Shown here one piece after another: positions 7,551 to 15,650 of a stretch of DNA of 48,674 bases. A program made the translations under genes and the position numbers. The stretch lies in contig DYFO01000010.1 of the NCBI GenBank assembly GCA_020725145.1, positions 1-48,674 of the forward strand, read 5' to 3'. The notes under the pieces were generated by a model, which worked only from the letters and a program-made list of their open reading frames with translations, was not told the origin of the DNA and did no database searches. How positions within the stretch are numbered: the stretch's first letter is position 1; each line of letters starts with the position of its first letter. Source of the stretch: Symbiobacterium thermophilum. GTDB lineage: Bacteria > Bacillota > Sulfobacillia > UBA995.

Positions 7551-8971
7551 TCATCGGCGCGGGCGTGGTGGGTTGTGCGATCGCCCGCGAGCTCTCCCGC
7601 TACCAGGCAAAGGTATGTGTGCTGGAACGGGAAAGCGACCTTGGCTGCGGGCAGACGGGTGCCAACAACGGCGTGGTTCACCCCGGCATCGACCCGCCTC
7701 CCGGCACGCTGAAGGCGCGGTTGAACGTGGCCGGCAACGCCGCCTTTCCCCGCCTTTGCCGCGAGCTCGGAGTACCGTTTCGGCGCACCGGCCTGCTGGC
7801 GGTCGTGACCGACCCCGAGGAAGCGATGCTGTTGCCGCTGTCAAAGCTGCGGGCGGAGGCCAACGGCGTGAAGGCGGAGGTGGTGGAAGGGGAAGATCTG
7901 CGGCGGCTGGAACCGGCGCTGGGCCCCGGCGCCTACGGGGCGCTTTGGGCACCTGACGCCGGCATCACCTGTCCCTTCCGGCTCACGCAGGCACTGGCGC
8001 GGACGGCGGCCCGCAACGGGGTGGTTTTCGAGCTCGAGACGGAAGTGGCCGGCATGCTGGTCGGGCGGGGAAGGGTACGAGGGGTACGGACCACGCGTGG
8101 CGACTACCTTGCCCGCTGGGTGGTGAACTGCGCCGGGGTGGATGCCGACCTGGTGGCCGGCATGGCGGGCCCGCCCGAGTTCACCATCCATCCCCGCAAG
8201 GGCGAGATCGTCGTCTTCGACCGCGGCGGCCCCGCCGTGGGTCGGGTGCTCGGGGTGCTGTCGCTCAAGGGCGACCCCCACAGCAAGGGCGGGGGGATCA
8301 ACCCCGCGGTGGACGGCAACCTGCTGGTGGGTCCGGGAGCCCGCGAGGTCGCCGACCGCCGCGACACCGCGGTATCCGCCGACGGCATCCGCAAGGTGCT
8401 GGACAAGTTTACCCGGCTGGTGCCCGCGCTGGCCCGGGCCACCCCCATCGCCGCCTTCGCCGGCCTGCGCGCGGCCACTTACCGCGAGGATTTCATCGTA
8501 AGACCGTCCGCCCATATGGACAACCTCCTCCACGTGGCCGGCATCCAATCGCCGGGACTGGCCGCCTCGCCCGCCATCGCCGCGATGGCCCTCGGGCAAC
8601 TGGCGGACATGGGCTTTTCGGCACCGTCCCGTCCGGACGCGGTGGTGGCACCCCCACCCCGCCTCTTCCGCGAACTCGACCCGGCCGAGCAGACGCAGGC
8701 GGCCGCCGCCGACCCCGGGCATCGGCGGGTGGTCTGCCGATGCGAGACGGTGACCGAGAGCGATGTGGTGGCGGCGCTCAGGGATCCGGTGCCCGCCACG
8801 ACGCTGGAGGCGGTGAAGCGGCGGACACGGGCGGGCATGGGACGTTGCCAGGGAGCCTTCTGCGGTCCGCGGGTGGCCACCCTCATCGCCCGCGAGAGGG
8901 GGATCCCGCTGTGGGAGGTCACCCGGGCGGGCCCGGGATCGTGGCTGTACGCGGGGCCCACGCGACGATGA
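7547..8971 (+). CDS. glpA: GlpA-like FAD-dependent glycerol-3-phosphate dehydrogenase with Bfd [2Fe-2S] domain
   Basis: The product has 474 aa. The FAD-binding GxGxxG (IIGAGVVGCAIARELSRY) is at the very N-terminus; the DAO fold runs to about residue 370 with GANNGVVHPGIDPPPGTLKARLN, the substrate-side pattern of GlpA/LhgO-like enzymes. The C-terminus is a BFD-like [2Fe-2S] domain with C397, C399, C434 and C439. With the next two genes this reproduces the GlpA/FAD-protein/DUF1667 trio seen in Thermotoga and anaerobic Firmicutes, where it oxidises glycerol-3-phosphate to DHAP. The GTG start overlaps the BON stop (GTGA). It begins directly at the FAD motif, slightly shorter than usual, but no better in-frame start exists upstream. 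There is no glycerol kinase or facilitator nearby. Confidence 0.88.
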   Translation: MIIGAGVVGCAIARELSRYQAKVCVLERESDLGCGQTGANNGVVHPGIDPPPGTLKARLNVAGNAAFPRLCRELGVPFRRTGLLAVVTDPEEAMLLPLSKLRAEANGVKAEVVEGEDLRRLEPALGPGAYGALWAPDAGITCPFRLTQALARTAARNGVVFELETEVAGMLVGRGRVRGVRTTRGDYLARWVVNCAGVDADLVAGMAGPPEFTIHPRKGEIVVFDRGGPAVGRVLGVLSLKGDPHSKGGGINPAVDGNLLVGPGAREVADRRDTAVSADGIRKVLDKFTRLVPALARATPIAAFAGLRAATYREDFIVRPSAHMDNLLHVAGIQSPGLAASPAIAAMALGQLADMGFSAPSRPDAVVAPPPRLFRELDPAEQTQAAAADPGHRRVVCRCETVTESDVVAALRDPVPATTLEAVKRRTRAGMGRCQGAFCGPRVATLIARERGIPLWEVTRAGPGSWLYAGPTRR

Positions 8972-10230
8972 GCGGTGAAGTGGACGTCTGCGTGGTGGGA
9001 TCGGGACCGGCGGGGCTGGCGGCGGCCGCCGCCGCGCGCCGGGCGGGCGCCGGTCGCGTGGTGGTGGTGGATCGCGAGACCTCACCCGGTGGTATCCTGC
9101 CCCAGTGCATCCACGACGGCTTCGGCCTGGAGGAGTTCGGCGAAGCGTTCACGGGGCCGGAGTACGCGGAGCGGGCGGCCGGGGACGCCGCTTGCGTGGG
9201 GGTCGAGTTCTGGCAGGGGACCACGGCCCTGGCGCTGGGACCCGGACCCGAGCTTGTGCTGGTGGGAGGCTCGGGAAGGCAGGTGTTGCGCCCGCGCACG
9301 GTGGTGGTGGCCACCGGCTGTCGCGAGCGAACCCGGGGCAACATCTTGCTGCCGGGCACCCGGCCGGCGGGCGTCTTCACCGCGGGCACCGCCCAGCGGC
9401 TGATCAACGTGATGGGGGTGCTGCCGGGCCGCCGCGCGGTGGTGATGGGCAGCGGCGACGTCGGCCTCATCGTCGCCCGGCGTCTGCACCTGGAAGGCTG
9501 CGAGGTGGAAGGGGTCTACGAGATCCTGACGCGGCCGGGGGGCCTTGTCCGCAACGTCGTGCAGTGCCTGCACGATCACGGCATACCCTTGCACCTCGGC
9601 CACACGGTGGTGGAGGTGCACGGTGACCGCCGGCTGGAGGGGGTCACGGTTGCGGCGGTGGACGCCGACGGACGGGTGCGGCAGGGCACCCGGCGCCGCG
9701 TGCCCTGCGACACCCTGATCACCTCGCTGGGGCTCATCCCCGAGCTTGAAATCCTGCGGGGATTGACCGACGGCACGGTGGACGAGTCGATGCGCACGGG
9801 ACTGGAGAGGGTGTTCCTCTGCGGCAACGCCGCCTTCGTTCACGACACGGTGGACTGCGTCACCGCCTGCGGGCGGCTGGCGGGCCGGGCCGCCGCACGG
9901 CACGCCGCCGGCCTGCGCTGGCCCCGGCGGGTGGCGCGGGTGGAGGCCGGGGAAGGTGTACGTCAGGTGGTGCCCGGCGCGCTCAGCGAGCTCGCCGAGG
10001 CGGCCCGCTTCCACCTGCGCCTTGATGTCGAGGGCTTCGACGTGGAGGTGCAGGCCCGTGCCCGGGACCGGCCGCTTGCACGGTGGCGGCTGCGCGCCGT
10101 CTCGCCGACGCAGGCGGTGGCGCTCACGGCCGGACCCGCCCGGCTCGAGCGCCTGCGGCAGGACCGGACGCTGGCGTTCGTGGCGCGGCCGGGGAAGGAG
10201 GAGGCGGGTGGCCGAATCCATCGCCGTTGA
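8968..10230 (+). CDS. GlpB-like NAD(P)/FAD-dependent oxidoreductase of the G3P dehydrogenase trio
   Basis: The product has 420 aa. FAD-binding CVVGSGPAGLAAAAAARRAG is at the N-terminus, the internal ATGCRERTRGN typical of the pyridine-nucleotide-disulfide family follows, and a second Rossmann motif VVMGSGDVGLIVARRL binds NAD(P). The C-terminal part has CGNAAFVHDTVDCVTACG, the FAD-closing region with cysteines, as in sarcosine oxidase alpha-like proteins. In anaerobes this gene follows glpA and precedes DUF1667, and the protein is thought to relay electrons from G3P oxidation to NAD or ferredoxin. ATGA overlap with the glpA-like gene; the next gene's GTG starts inside its 3' end. Family and context are clear; the electron acceptor is not. 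Confidence 0.85.
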   Translation: MSGEVDVCVVGSGPAGLAAAAAARRAGAGRVVVVDRETSPGGILPQCIHDGFGLEEFGEAFTGPEYAERAAGDAACVGVEFWQGTTALALGPGPELVLVGGSGRQVLRPRTVVVATGCRERTRGNILLPGTRPAGVFTAGTAQRLINVMGVLPGRRAVVMGSGDVGLIVARRLHLEGCEVEGVYEILTRPGGLVRNVVQCLHDHGIPLHLGHTVVEVHGDRRLEGVTVAAVDADGRVRQGTRRRVPCDTLITSLGLIPELEILRGLTDGTVDESMRTGLERVFLCGNAAFVHDTVDCVTACGRLAGRAAARHAAGLRWPRRVARVEAGEGVRQVVPGALSELAEAARFHLRLDVEGFDVEVQARARDRPLARWRLRAVSPTQAVALTAGPARLERLRQDRTLAFVARPGKEEAGGRIHRR

Positions 10231-10600
10231 GTGCGTGCTTTGTCCGGGAGGATGTCGCGTGCGCGTGCTTGCCGACCGCACCGAGGGGGCGCGTTGCCGC
10301 CGCGGCGAGGCGCACGCGCGGCAGGAAGCGACCGACCCCCGCCGCACGGTGACCACCACCGTGGCCGTGGAGGGATCGGCGCTGCCGGTGGTGCCCGTGC
10401 GCACGTCGGCCCCGGTGCCCCGGGATCTGCAGGCCGCCTGCGTGCGCGAGATCTCCCGGCTGCGGCTGCGCGCCCCCCTGTACCGGGGTCAGGTGGTCCT
10501 GGTCGACCTGCTGGGGCTGGGAGTGGACGTCGTGGTTACCCGCTCGCTGCCGGCCGGCAGGGAAACCCTCCTCCCTATGTCGAATCCTGCCAGCCGGTGA
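10208..10600 (+). CDS. DUF1667 cysteine-containing protein
   Basis: The product has 130 aa. It has the DUF1667 signature: ECVLCPGGC at the N-terminus (C9, C12, C16) and a fourth cysteine in ARCRRGEAHARQE (C30), likely binding an Fe-S cluster, followed by a stretch RTVTTTVAV and a motif VPVRTSAPVPRDLQAACVREI. DUF1667 proteins almost always follow a GlpA-like and an FAD/NAD protein and probably form a third subunit of the same G3P dehydrogenase. The GTG start has a strong GGAAGGAGGAGGCGG site and lies 23 bases inside the preceding gene. Confidence 0.82.
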   Translation: MAESIAVECVLCPGGCRVRVLADRTEGARCRRGEAHARQEATDPRRTVTTTVAVEGSALPVVPVRTSAPVPRDLQAACVREISRLRLRAPLYRGQVVLVDLLGLGVDVVVTRSLPAGRETLLPMSNPASR

Positions 10601-10604
10601 TGGT

Positions 10605-11621
10605 ATGGGAGCCAGGCGATCGTACCTGAGGATGGCCCGTATCCATGCCCTGATCGCCGGAGGGTCGCGGCCGAGCGCGGCCCGCCTGGCGGCGGACCTC
10701 GAGGTCAGCCGGCGCACCGTGGAGCGGGACCTTGAGGCGATGCGCGACGAGCTGGGGGCACCGCTCGTCTACGACCGTAGGTCCGGCGGTTACTACTACT
10801 CCGCTCCCTCCTTTCAGTTGCCGCTGGTCAACCTCACCGAGTCCGAGGCGGCAATGCTGGTGACGGCGGCCAAGCTGATCGAGGCCTACTCCGGCACTCC
10901 CTACCGGCCGGTGATCGAAAGGGCCTTGCGCAAGCTGGAAAGCCTTGCCGCTCCCGCCCCGGCCGCCGGGCTCGAGCCGCCGATCTCCTTCCATCTCGAA
11001 CCCCTGCGGGGCGATGAGACGCGGGTCCAGGAGCACTTCGCCGTCCTGGGCCGGGCGCGGGCCCTGGGCCGCACGGTGGAGATGGAGTACTACAGCGCCA
11101 GCTCCGACCGCGCCACCACGCGGCGGATCGACCCTTACGAGCTTCACCGCTTTTCGGGCGCCTGGTACGTGGTGGGCTGGTGCCACACCCGCAAGCAGAT
11201 CCGCACTTTCGCCCTCGACCGCATCTTCTCGCTGCGCGAGACCACCGACTGCTTCGTGCCGCCGGCGGATTTCTCGGTCGCACGCCACTACGGCGACGCC
11301 ATGGGGCTGGAGCACGGCGAACCGGTGGCCGTCGAACTCTGGTTCGATGCCTACCAGGCAAGGTGGATCAGGGAACGCGTCTGGCATTCCAGCCAGCAGC
11401 TGCGGGAAGGGCCGGACGGGTGCCTGTGGATGTCGCTGCGGGTGGGAAGCCTGCAGCAGGTTAAGCGATGGGTGCTGAGCATGGGGTCCCATGCGCGCGT
11501 GCTGGCACCGCCGGAGCTGCGCCTGGCCGTCGCCCGCGAGCTGCGTGAGGCGACGCAAGCCTACGAGGGCGAGACGACCGAGGTGGACTTGCGCCTTCCC
11601 GCCCCGGCCCGCGAGGTCTGA
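10605..11621 (+). CDS. HTH-WYL domain transcriptional regulator (YafY/DeoR-like)
   Basis: The product has 338 aa. The N-terminal winged HTH (about residues 12-65) includes RPSAARLAADLEVSRRTVERDLEAMRDELGAPL, the usual HTH_11 sequence, then GGYYYS. The WYL domain (about 140-215) contains PYELHRFSGAWYVVGWCHTR followed by RTFALDRIFSLRET, and the C-terminal WCX extension follows. WYL domains sense small ligands or nucleic acids. It starts 4 bases after the DUF1667 stop and is probably co-transcribed with the AOR/GlpA string, so it may regulate that string. A second start at residue 10 (MARIHALIAG) is possible. Confidence 0.87.
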   Translation: MGARRSYLRMARIHALIAGGSRPSAARLAADLEVSRRTVERDLEAMRDELGAPLVYDRRSGGYYYSAPSFQLPLVNLTESEAAMLVTAAKLIEAYSGTPYRPVIERALRKLESLAAPAPAAGLEPPISFHLEPLRGDETRVQEHFAVLGRARALGRTVEMEYYSASSDRATTRRIDPYELHRFSGAWYVVGWCHTRKQIRTFALDRIFSLRETTDCFVPPADFSVARHYGDAMGLEHGEPVAVELWFDAYQARWIRERVWHSSQQLREGPDGCLWMSLRVGSLQQVKRWVLSMGSHARVLAPPELRLAVARELREATQAYEGETTEVDLRLPAPAREV

Positions 11622-11623
11622 GT

Positions 11624-12970
11624 TCACACCTCGACCTCCTGCCAGCGGCCGGCCCGGAAGCGAACGCTGAGGTACGCCGATCGCACCACCCAGTCCAGCG
11701 TCATCGCCAGCCAGGCACCGAGGATGCCCAGCTTCAGCACGACCACGAACAGCCAGGCGGAAAGCAGCCGTACCACCCATACTCCCAGCAGCGAGATGTA
11801 CAGCACGCTGCGGGTGTCGCCGGCTCCGCGCAAGGCCCCGCTCAGGACGAAGCCGGTTGCTTCGGGAAGCTGTGCGAAGGCGACCACGCGCAGGGCCACC
11901 ACCCCCAGGGCGACGATGGCGGGATCGTCGGTGTAAAGGCGCATGAGCGGTCGCGGGAACAGCAAGAACAGCACCCCCATGCTGCCCATCACCGTCAGGC
12001 CCAGCCGCAGGCATTCCCACCCGCTCGCCGCCGCCCGGTCGGGCCGGCCGGAACCCAGATGCTGTCCCACCAGCGTGGCGGCGGCGGTGGCGAAGGCCAG
12101 CCCGGGCATGTAGGAGAGGGATTCCACGTTGAGGGCGATGGCGTGGGCGGCGTAGGCCACCGTGCCCAGGCCCGCCACCACGCGGGCGTACAGCACCATC
12201 CCCAGGCTGCTGGTGATGCGCTCCGCCGCCGCCGGCAGGCCCACGCGGAGCACGCGGGCCATCACCGGAGGGTCGGGCCGGAATCCTGCAGCCGAGAACC
12301 GAATGGCCGACCGGGGGCGAAAGCAGGTTGCCCCCAGCGCGACCACCCCCGCGATGCGCGACAGGCTGGTGGCGATGGCCGCTCCGGCAATGCCGAGGGC
12401 GCAAAAGCCCAGGTTGCCGAAGATGAGTACCCAGTTGCCGAAGACGTTCACCAGGTTGACCGCGACCGCGATCCGCATCGGCGTGCGGGTGTCGCCGGCC
12501 CCCCGCAACGCTCCCCCGAGAACCTGGCTCACCATGAGGGCGACCAGGCCCGGCGCCAGCAGCCGGATATAGGGGGCGCCCACCTCACCGACCGCGGCCT
12601 CCGCTCCCATCGCCCGGACCAGCCAGGAAGCACCGGCGAGCACCAGCAGGCCCACGCAGGCCGCCAGGGCCAGGGCCATCACCAGCGACTGCTGTGCCGT
12701 CACCCCCGCCCGCTCGCGCTCTCCCGCGCCCACCTGGCGGGCGACCACGGCGGTGGTACCCGCCGCCAGCCCCATGAAGAACCCGTTTGCGAGCCACAGC
12801 GGCTGGAAACTCAGGCCGACGGCGGCCACCGCCACCGCGCCCAGACGGCCCACCATCACCATGTCCACCACCTGGGTGACGGTCTGCAGGGCCATCTCGG
12901 TGAACACCGGCAGCGCCAGACGCAGGACGCTCGGGCGTAGTTCGGGCAGCGACAGGGCGTCGGAGCGCAT
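11624..12970 (-). CDS. MATE family efflux transporter
   Basis: The product has 448 aa with twelve predicted membrane segments in two homologous halves. Typical MATE sequences are visible: LALPVFTEMALQTVTQVVDMVMVGRLG near the N-terminus and two copies of GGALRGAGDTRT/SGALRGAGDTRS at equivalent positions of the two halves. MATE proteins export cationic compounds or drugs with Na+ or H+. I chose the ATG at 12970, which has GGGAGG 9 bases upstream; the open frame extends to a TTG at 12997. The gene is convergent with the WYL regulator, 2 bases between stops, and lies downstream of a metallo-beta-lactamase-fold gene on the same strand. Confidence 0.9.
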   Translation of the reverse strand: MRSDALSLPELRPSVLRLALPVFTEMALQTVTQVVDMVMVGRLGAVAVAAVGLSFQPLWLANGFFMGLAAGTTAVVARQVGAGERERAGVTAQQSLVMALALAACVGLLVLAGASWLVRAMGAEAAVGEVGAPYIRLLAPGLVALMVSQVLGGALRGAGDTRTPMRIAVAVNLVNVFGNWVLIFGNLGFCALGIAGAAIATSLSRIAGVVALGATCFRPRSAIRFSAAGFRPDPPVMARVLRVGLPAAAERITSSLGMVLYARVVAGLGTVAYAAHAIALNVESLSYMPGLAFATAAATLVGQHLGSGRPDRAAASGWECLRLGLTVMGSMGVLFLLFPRPLMRLYTDDPAIVALGVVALRVVAFAQLPEATGFVLSGALRGAGDTRSVLYISLLGVWVVRLLSAWLFVVVLKLGILGAWLAMTLDWVVRSAYLSVRFRAGRWQEVEV

Positions 12971-13042
12971 GGGGATCAGCCTCCCGGGAACGTCCAAGTC
13001 CCGGGCGGGGGGATTGGCCGTCAGGGTGGCCTTCCCCTGCGC

Positions 13043-13927
13043 CTAGCGGCCGGAAGCCGGACGGACGGGCGTTCCCGGCGTGGCCACGCGGGCCCGGCTA
13101 CCAGGAGACGGTTCGGGGGCGTCCTTGACCAAAGTGCCCGGCAAGATCAGCGAGAAGCGGCGGAAGCGGTGGCGCACCAGTCCCTCGCCGGCGGGTTCCA
13201 CGCGGCCAAGACCCTCACGAATGCGGGCCACCGCCTCCGCCGCCTCCACCAGGAAATCCGGAGATAGCGGGGTCTGGTGGTGTCCGGGGCATACGCGGGT
13301 GACTTCCGGCGCCATGCCACCCAGGCGCTCGAGCGTCCTGAGCAGCTGCTCGGAATCGGCCCCCTCGCCGACGCCAAGGATGCTGGACGGGCACAGGGTG
13401 TCGCCGGTGAAGAAGATGCCGGTGTGCTCGTCCAACAGGCATATGCTGCCGGGCGTGTGGCCCGGGGTATGGAGCACCCGCAGGCGGCGGGTACCCAGAT
13501 CCAGGACCTCGCCGTCAGCCAGCGGGCGGGTTACCGGCGACGCGGGCACGTGGTACGCATCGGGATCGAAGCCGGGCGGCAGCGGCCTCCAGATCTTGTG
13601 GCGAAGCAGGGCTTGGGCCACTTCCTCGCGGGTCCACCCCTGACGCAGGCGAGGCAGCTCGGCCGGGTGCGCGGCCACCTCCGCGAAACGGTGGTTGTCG
13701 CCGCAGTGATGGTAGTCGGCATGCGTGTTCACCACGAGCACGGGCAGCCGTGTGAGCCGGGCGATGGCGGCCGAAAGGTCGCCGATGCCCATGCCCGTGT
13801 CCAGCAGTACGGCCCGGTCACGACCGAGCACCAGGTAGGAGATGACCTCTTCCAGATGACCCGGTTCGGACAGGCTCCACACCCCCGGGTGGATCTCCCG
13901 CAACTCGAACCAGGACCTGGTGGGCAC
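13043..13927 (-). CDS. Metallo-beta-lactamase-fold hydrolase with altered metal motif
   Basis: The product has 294 aa. The fold is marked by LVLGRDRAVLLDTGMGIGDL, the metal loop near residues 68-76, HTPGHTPGSICLLDE, FFTGDTL and a late VCPGHH. The canonical THxHxDHxG loop reads T-H69-A-D71-Y-H73-H74-C-G, so the second His is Asp and the usual Asp is His. All later ligand positions are kept, so the protein is probably still a metal enzyme (glyoxalase-II, lactonase or phosphoesterase type). The GTG start has AGGAGG 9 bases upstream. The last 25 or so residues are a basic, disordered tail. Substrate unknown. Confidence 0.85.
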   Translation of the reverse strand: MPTRSWFELREIHPGVWSLSEPGHLEEVISYLVLGRDRAVLLDTGMGIGDLSAAIARLTRLPVLVVNTHADYHHCGDNHRFAEVAAHPAELPRLRQGWTREEVAQALLRHKIWRPLPPGFDPDAYHVPASPVTRPLADGEVLDLGTRRLRVLHTPGHTPGSICLLDEHTGIFFTGDTLCPSSILGVGEGADSEQLLRTLERLGGMAPEVTRVCPGHHQTPLSPDFLVEAAEAVARIREGLGRVEPAGEGLVRHRFRRFSLILPGTLVKDAPEPSPGSRARVATPGTPVRPASGR

Positions 13928-14064
13928 CGCGGGCAGCCTCCTTTCGGGGTCCGGGTAGCGCCCTTAGTGTGTCCATTCGCCGTCGCCGACCCCGTCACCT
14001 TTCCTGGAAATAGGCTGGCAGGAAGCAAAGTACCTGTTCAGCGGGCGACCAGAAAATCCCTGGA

Positions 14065-14829
14065 TCAGGCGAGGGAGCCGTGGGCTTCCGCGAAGTCGCT
14101 CACGGCCGCACGGAAGCGGTCGAAGGGGATGCCTAGCAGGATCTCGTAGGCGAGGCGGCCGCGGTGAGGGCGTTCAAGGTATTGATGGCGGGGTAAGGGA
14201 CGGTACGGTTCGCCCGCCACCCAGCGGCTGCGGTCCAGGCACAGAGCGAACGGAACCTTGAGGAACCGGTACTGCGTGCGGTAACACTGCCAGAGCTCGC
14301 GCCAGATTCGGCGGTCCTCCGGCCGCGGCGCCGTCCGCAGCACCGGGACGGTGTCGGGGACAAAGCCCCCGATCAACGGCACCCTGCCCCGGCTGGCGTT
14401 GTTGATGGGGAACTCGTACACCCGGGCCGGCAGCTCAAGGCGCCGAACTGCCTGGCCGACCGCGAAGTTGGCCACGTCGTGGTCCGGGTGTCCACCTTCG
14501 TAGGAAGGGACGTAGACCTCCGACGGCCGCCTGCCGGCGAAGTACTCGACAAGGCGGTCGACGATGTCTTCGAGGTGGGCCATCGTCCGAAGGTCGGGGT
14601 AGTCCCAGAAGGTGAGCCGCTCCGCAGGGACACCCAGGCAGGCCATGGCCGCCCTTGACTCGTCCCGCCGCACTTCGGGGGACGGCGCCAGCAGCCCCGC
14701 GGTGAGCCAGACCGCGTGGACCGCCCGTCCTTCTCGCAGCAGCGCACGGACACGGGCGTTGATGAATACCTCGTCATCGTTGTGGGCCAGCACCAGCACC
14801 GCCGGCCCACCGCGGTCGATCGCGACCAA
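14065..14829 (-). CDS. PIG-L (LmbE-like) deacetylase
   Basis: The product has 254 aa. The zinc motif is AHNDDE (residues 15-20; the family consensus is H-P-D-D-E, so the Pro is Asn here), followed by RRDES and the second metal His in GGHPDHDVANFAVG. PIG-L proteins hydrolyse N-acetyl groups from GlcNAc conjugates, for instance in bacillithiol or glycolipid synthesis. I chose the TTG at 14829, which has AGGAGG 7 bases upstream, over a TTG 30 bases earlier without such a site. It lies alone, divergent from the Fe-S gene at 14978. No glycosyltransferase is near, so the substrate is open. Confidence 0.87.
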   Translation of the reverse strand: MVAIDRGGPAVLVLAHNDDEVFINARVRALLREGRAVHAVWLTAGLLAPSPEVRRDESRAAMACLGVPAERLTFWDYPDLRTMAHLEDIVDRLVEYFAGRRPSEVYVPSYEGGHPDHDVANFAVGQAVRRLELPARVYEFPINNASRGRVPLIGGFVPDTVPVLRTAPRPEDRRIWRELWQCYRTQYRFLKVPFALCLDRSRWVAGEPYRPLPRHQYLERPHRGRLAYEILLGIPFDRFRAAVSDFAEAHGSLA

Positions 14830-14909
14830 GCTGCGTCCTCCTGCCTTATCGGCTACCAACCATTTTACTGCACCCGCGGCCGGGGTACAACCGCCGGGAT
14901 GCCCCGGGA

Positions 14910-14925
14910 TGTGATCGTCGTCACC
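14910..14925. promoter_or_regulatory. CRP/FNR-family-like operator
   Basis: TGTGATCGTCGTCACC matches the CRP/FNR/DNR consensus TGTGA-N6-TCACA at nine of ten arm positions. It lies about 50 bases before the Fe-S protein start at 14978 and about 80 bases from the divergent PIG-L start. No CRP/FNR-type regulator is encoded in the window. The arms are short, so chance is not excluded. Confidence 0.4.
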
Positions 14926-14977
14926 GACGGCCGGGCCACTTCAGTGGTACGGTGGTGTACGAAAGGAGGCGTTCCGG

Positions 14978-15646
14978 ATGGCGAGGCGCACCATCGTGAG
15001 GATCGACGAGGCGCTGTGCGACGGCTGCGGGCTGTGCGTACCGGCCTGCGCGGAGGGAGCCCTCGAGATCGTGGACGGCAAGGCCCGGTTGGTGGAGGAT
15101 CGCTACTGCGACGGGTTGGGGGCCTGCCTGGGTAACTGCCCCCGGGGAGCGATAACCCTGGAGGAGCGGGAGGCGGAAGATTTCGACGAGGAGGCCGTGG
15201 AGCGGCGGCTGGCCGGGCTCGAAGAGGGGTGCTTCACCTGTCCGGGGACCGCCGCACCGCCCGGGAAGAGGGATGGGCGCCGGCAGTGGCCGGTGCAGCT
15301 CCGTCTGGTTTCGCCGCAGGCTCCCTTCCTGGCCGGCGCCGACCTGCTGCTGGCCGCCGACTGCGTGCCTTTTGCCCTGCCGGATTTCCATTCGCGGCTC
15401 TTGCGCGACCGCGCGGTGGTGGTGGGTTGCCCCAAGCTGGACGACCCCGGCGAGATGGTGGGGCGCCTGGCGGCGATCGTGCGCCAGGCATCACCCACCC
15501 GTCTCACCGTGGCCCATATGGAGGTGCCCTGCTGCTTCGCGCTGGCCAAACTGGCACAAGAGGCCTTGCGCCGAGCGGGAAGGCACTTGCCGGTCGAGAC
15601 GGTCACCGTAAGCACGCAAGGCGATTTGCTGGACGGCGAGCCTTGA
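14978..15646 (+). CDS. Dicluster [4Fe-4S] ferredoxin-domain protein
   Basis: The product has 222 aa. Two clusters are encoded at the N-terminus: CDGCGLCVPAC and CDGLGACLGNCP, the second with the irregular spacing CxxxxCxxxCP typical of this family. After a linker with CFTCPG comes a domain of about 130 aa containing LAADCVPFALPDFHSRLL, VVVGCPKLDD and EVPCCFALAKLAQEAL. It resembles a conserved anaerobe ferredoxin family often linked to redox or nitrosative stress regulons; the exact function is not known. An AGGAGG site 9 bases before the ATG is strong, and a CRP/FNR-like palindrome lies upstream. It ends 4 bases before the stop of the convergent MFS gene. Confidence 0.8.
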   Translation: MARRTIVRIDEALCDGCGLCVPACAEGALEIVDGKARLVEDRYCDGLGACLGNCPRGAITLEEREAEDFDEEAVERRLAGLEEGCFTCPGTAAPPGKRDGRRQWPVQLRLVSPQAPFLAGADLLLAADCVPFALPDFHSRLLRDRAVVVGCPKLDDPGEMVGRLAAIVRQASPTRLTVAHMEVPCCFALAKLAQEALRRAGRHLPVETVTVSTQGDLLDGEP

Positions 15647-15650
15647 AAGA

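Noticed and set aside
10575-12404. 609-codon open frame on the minus strand antisense to the WYL and MATE genes
   Set aside because: It overlays two clear protein families on other frames, has low-complexity composition and no homology I can recognise; long antisense frames are expected at this GC content.
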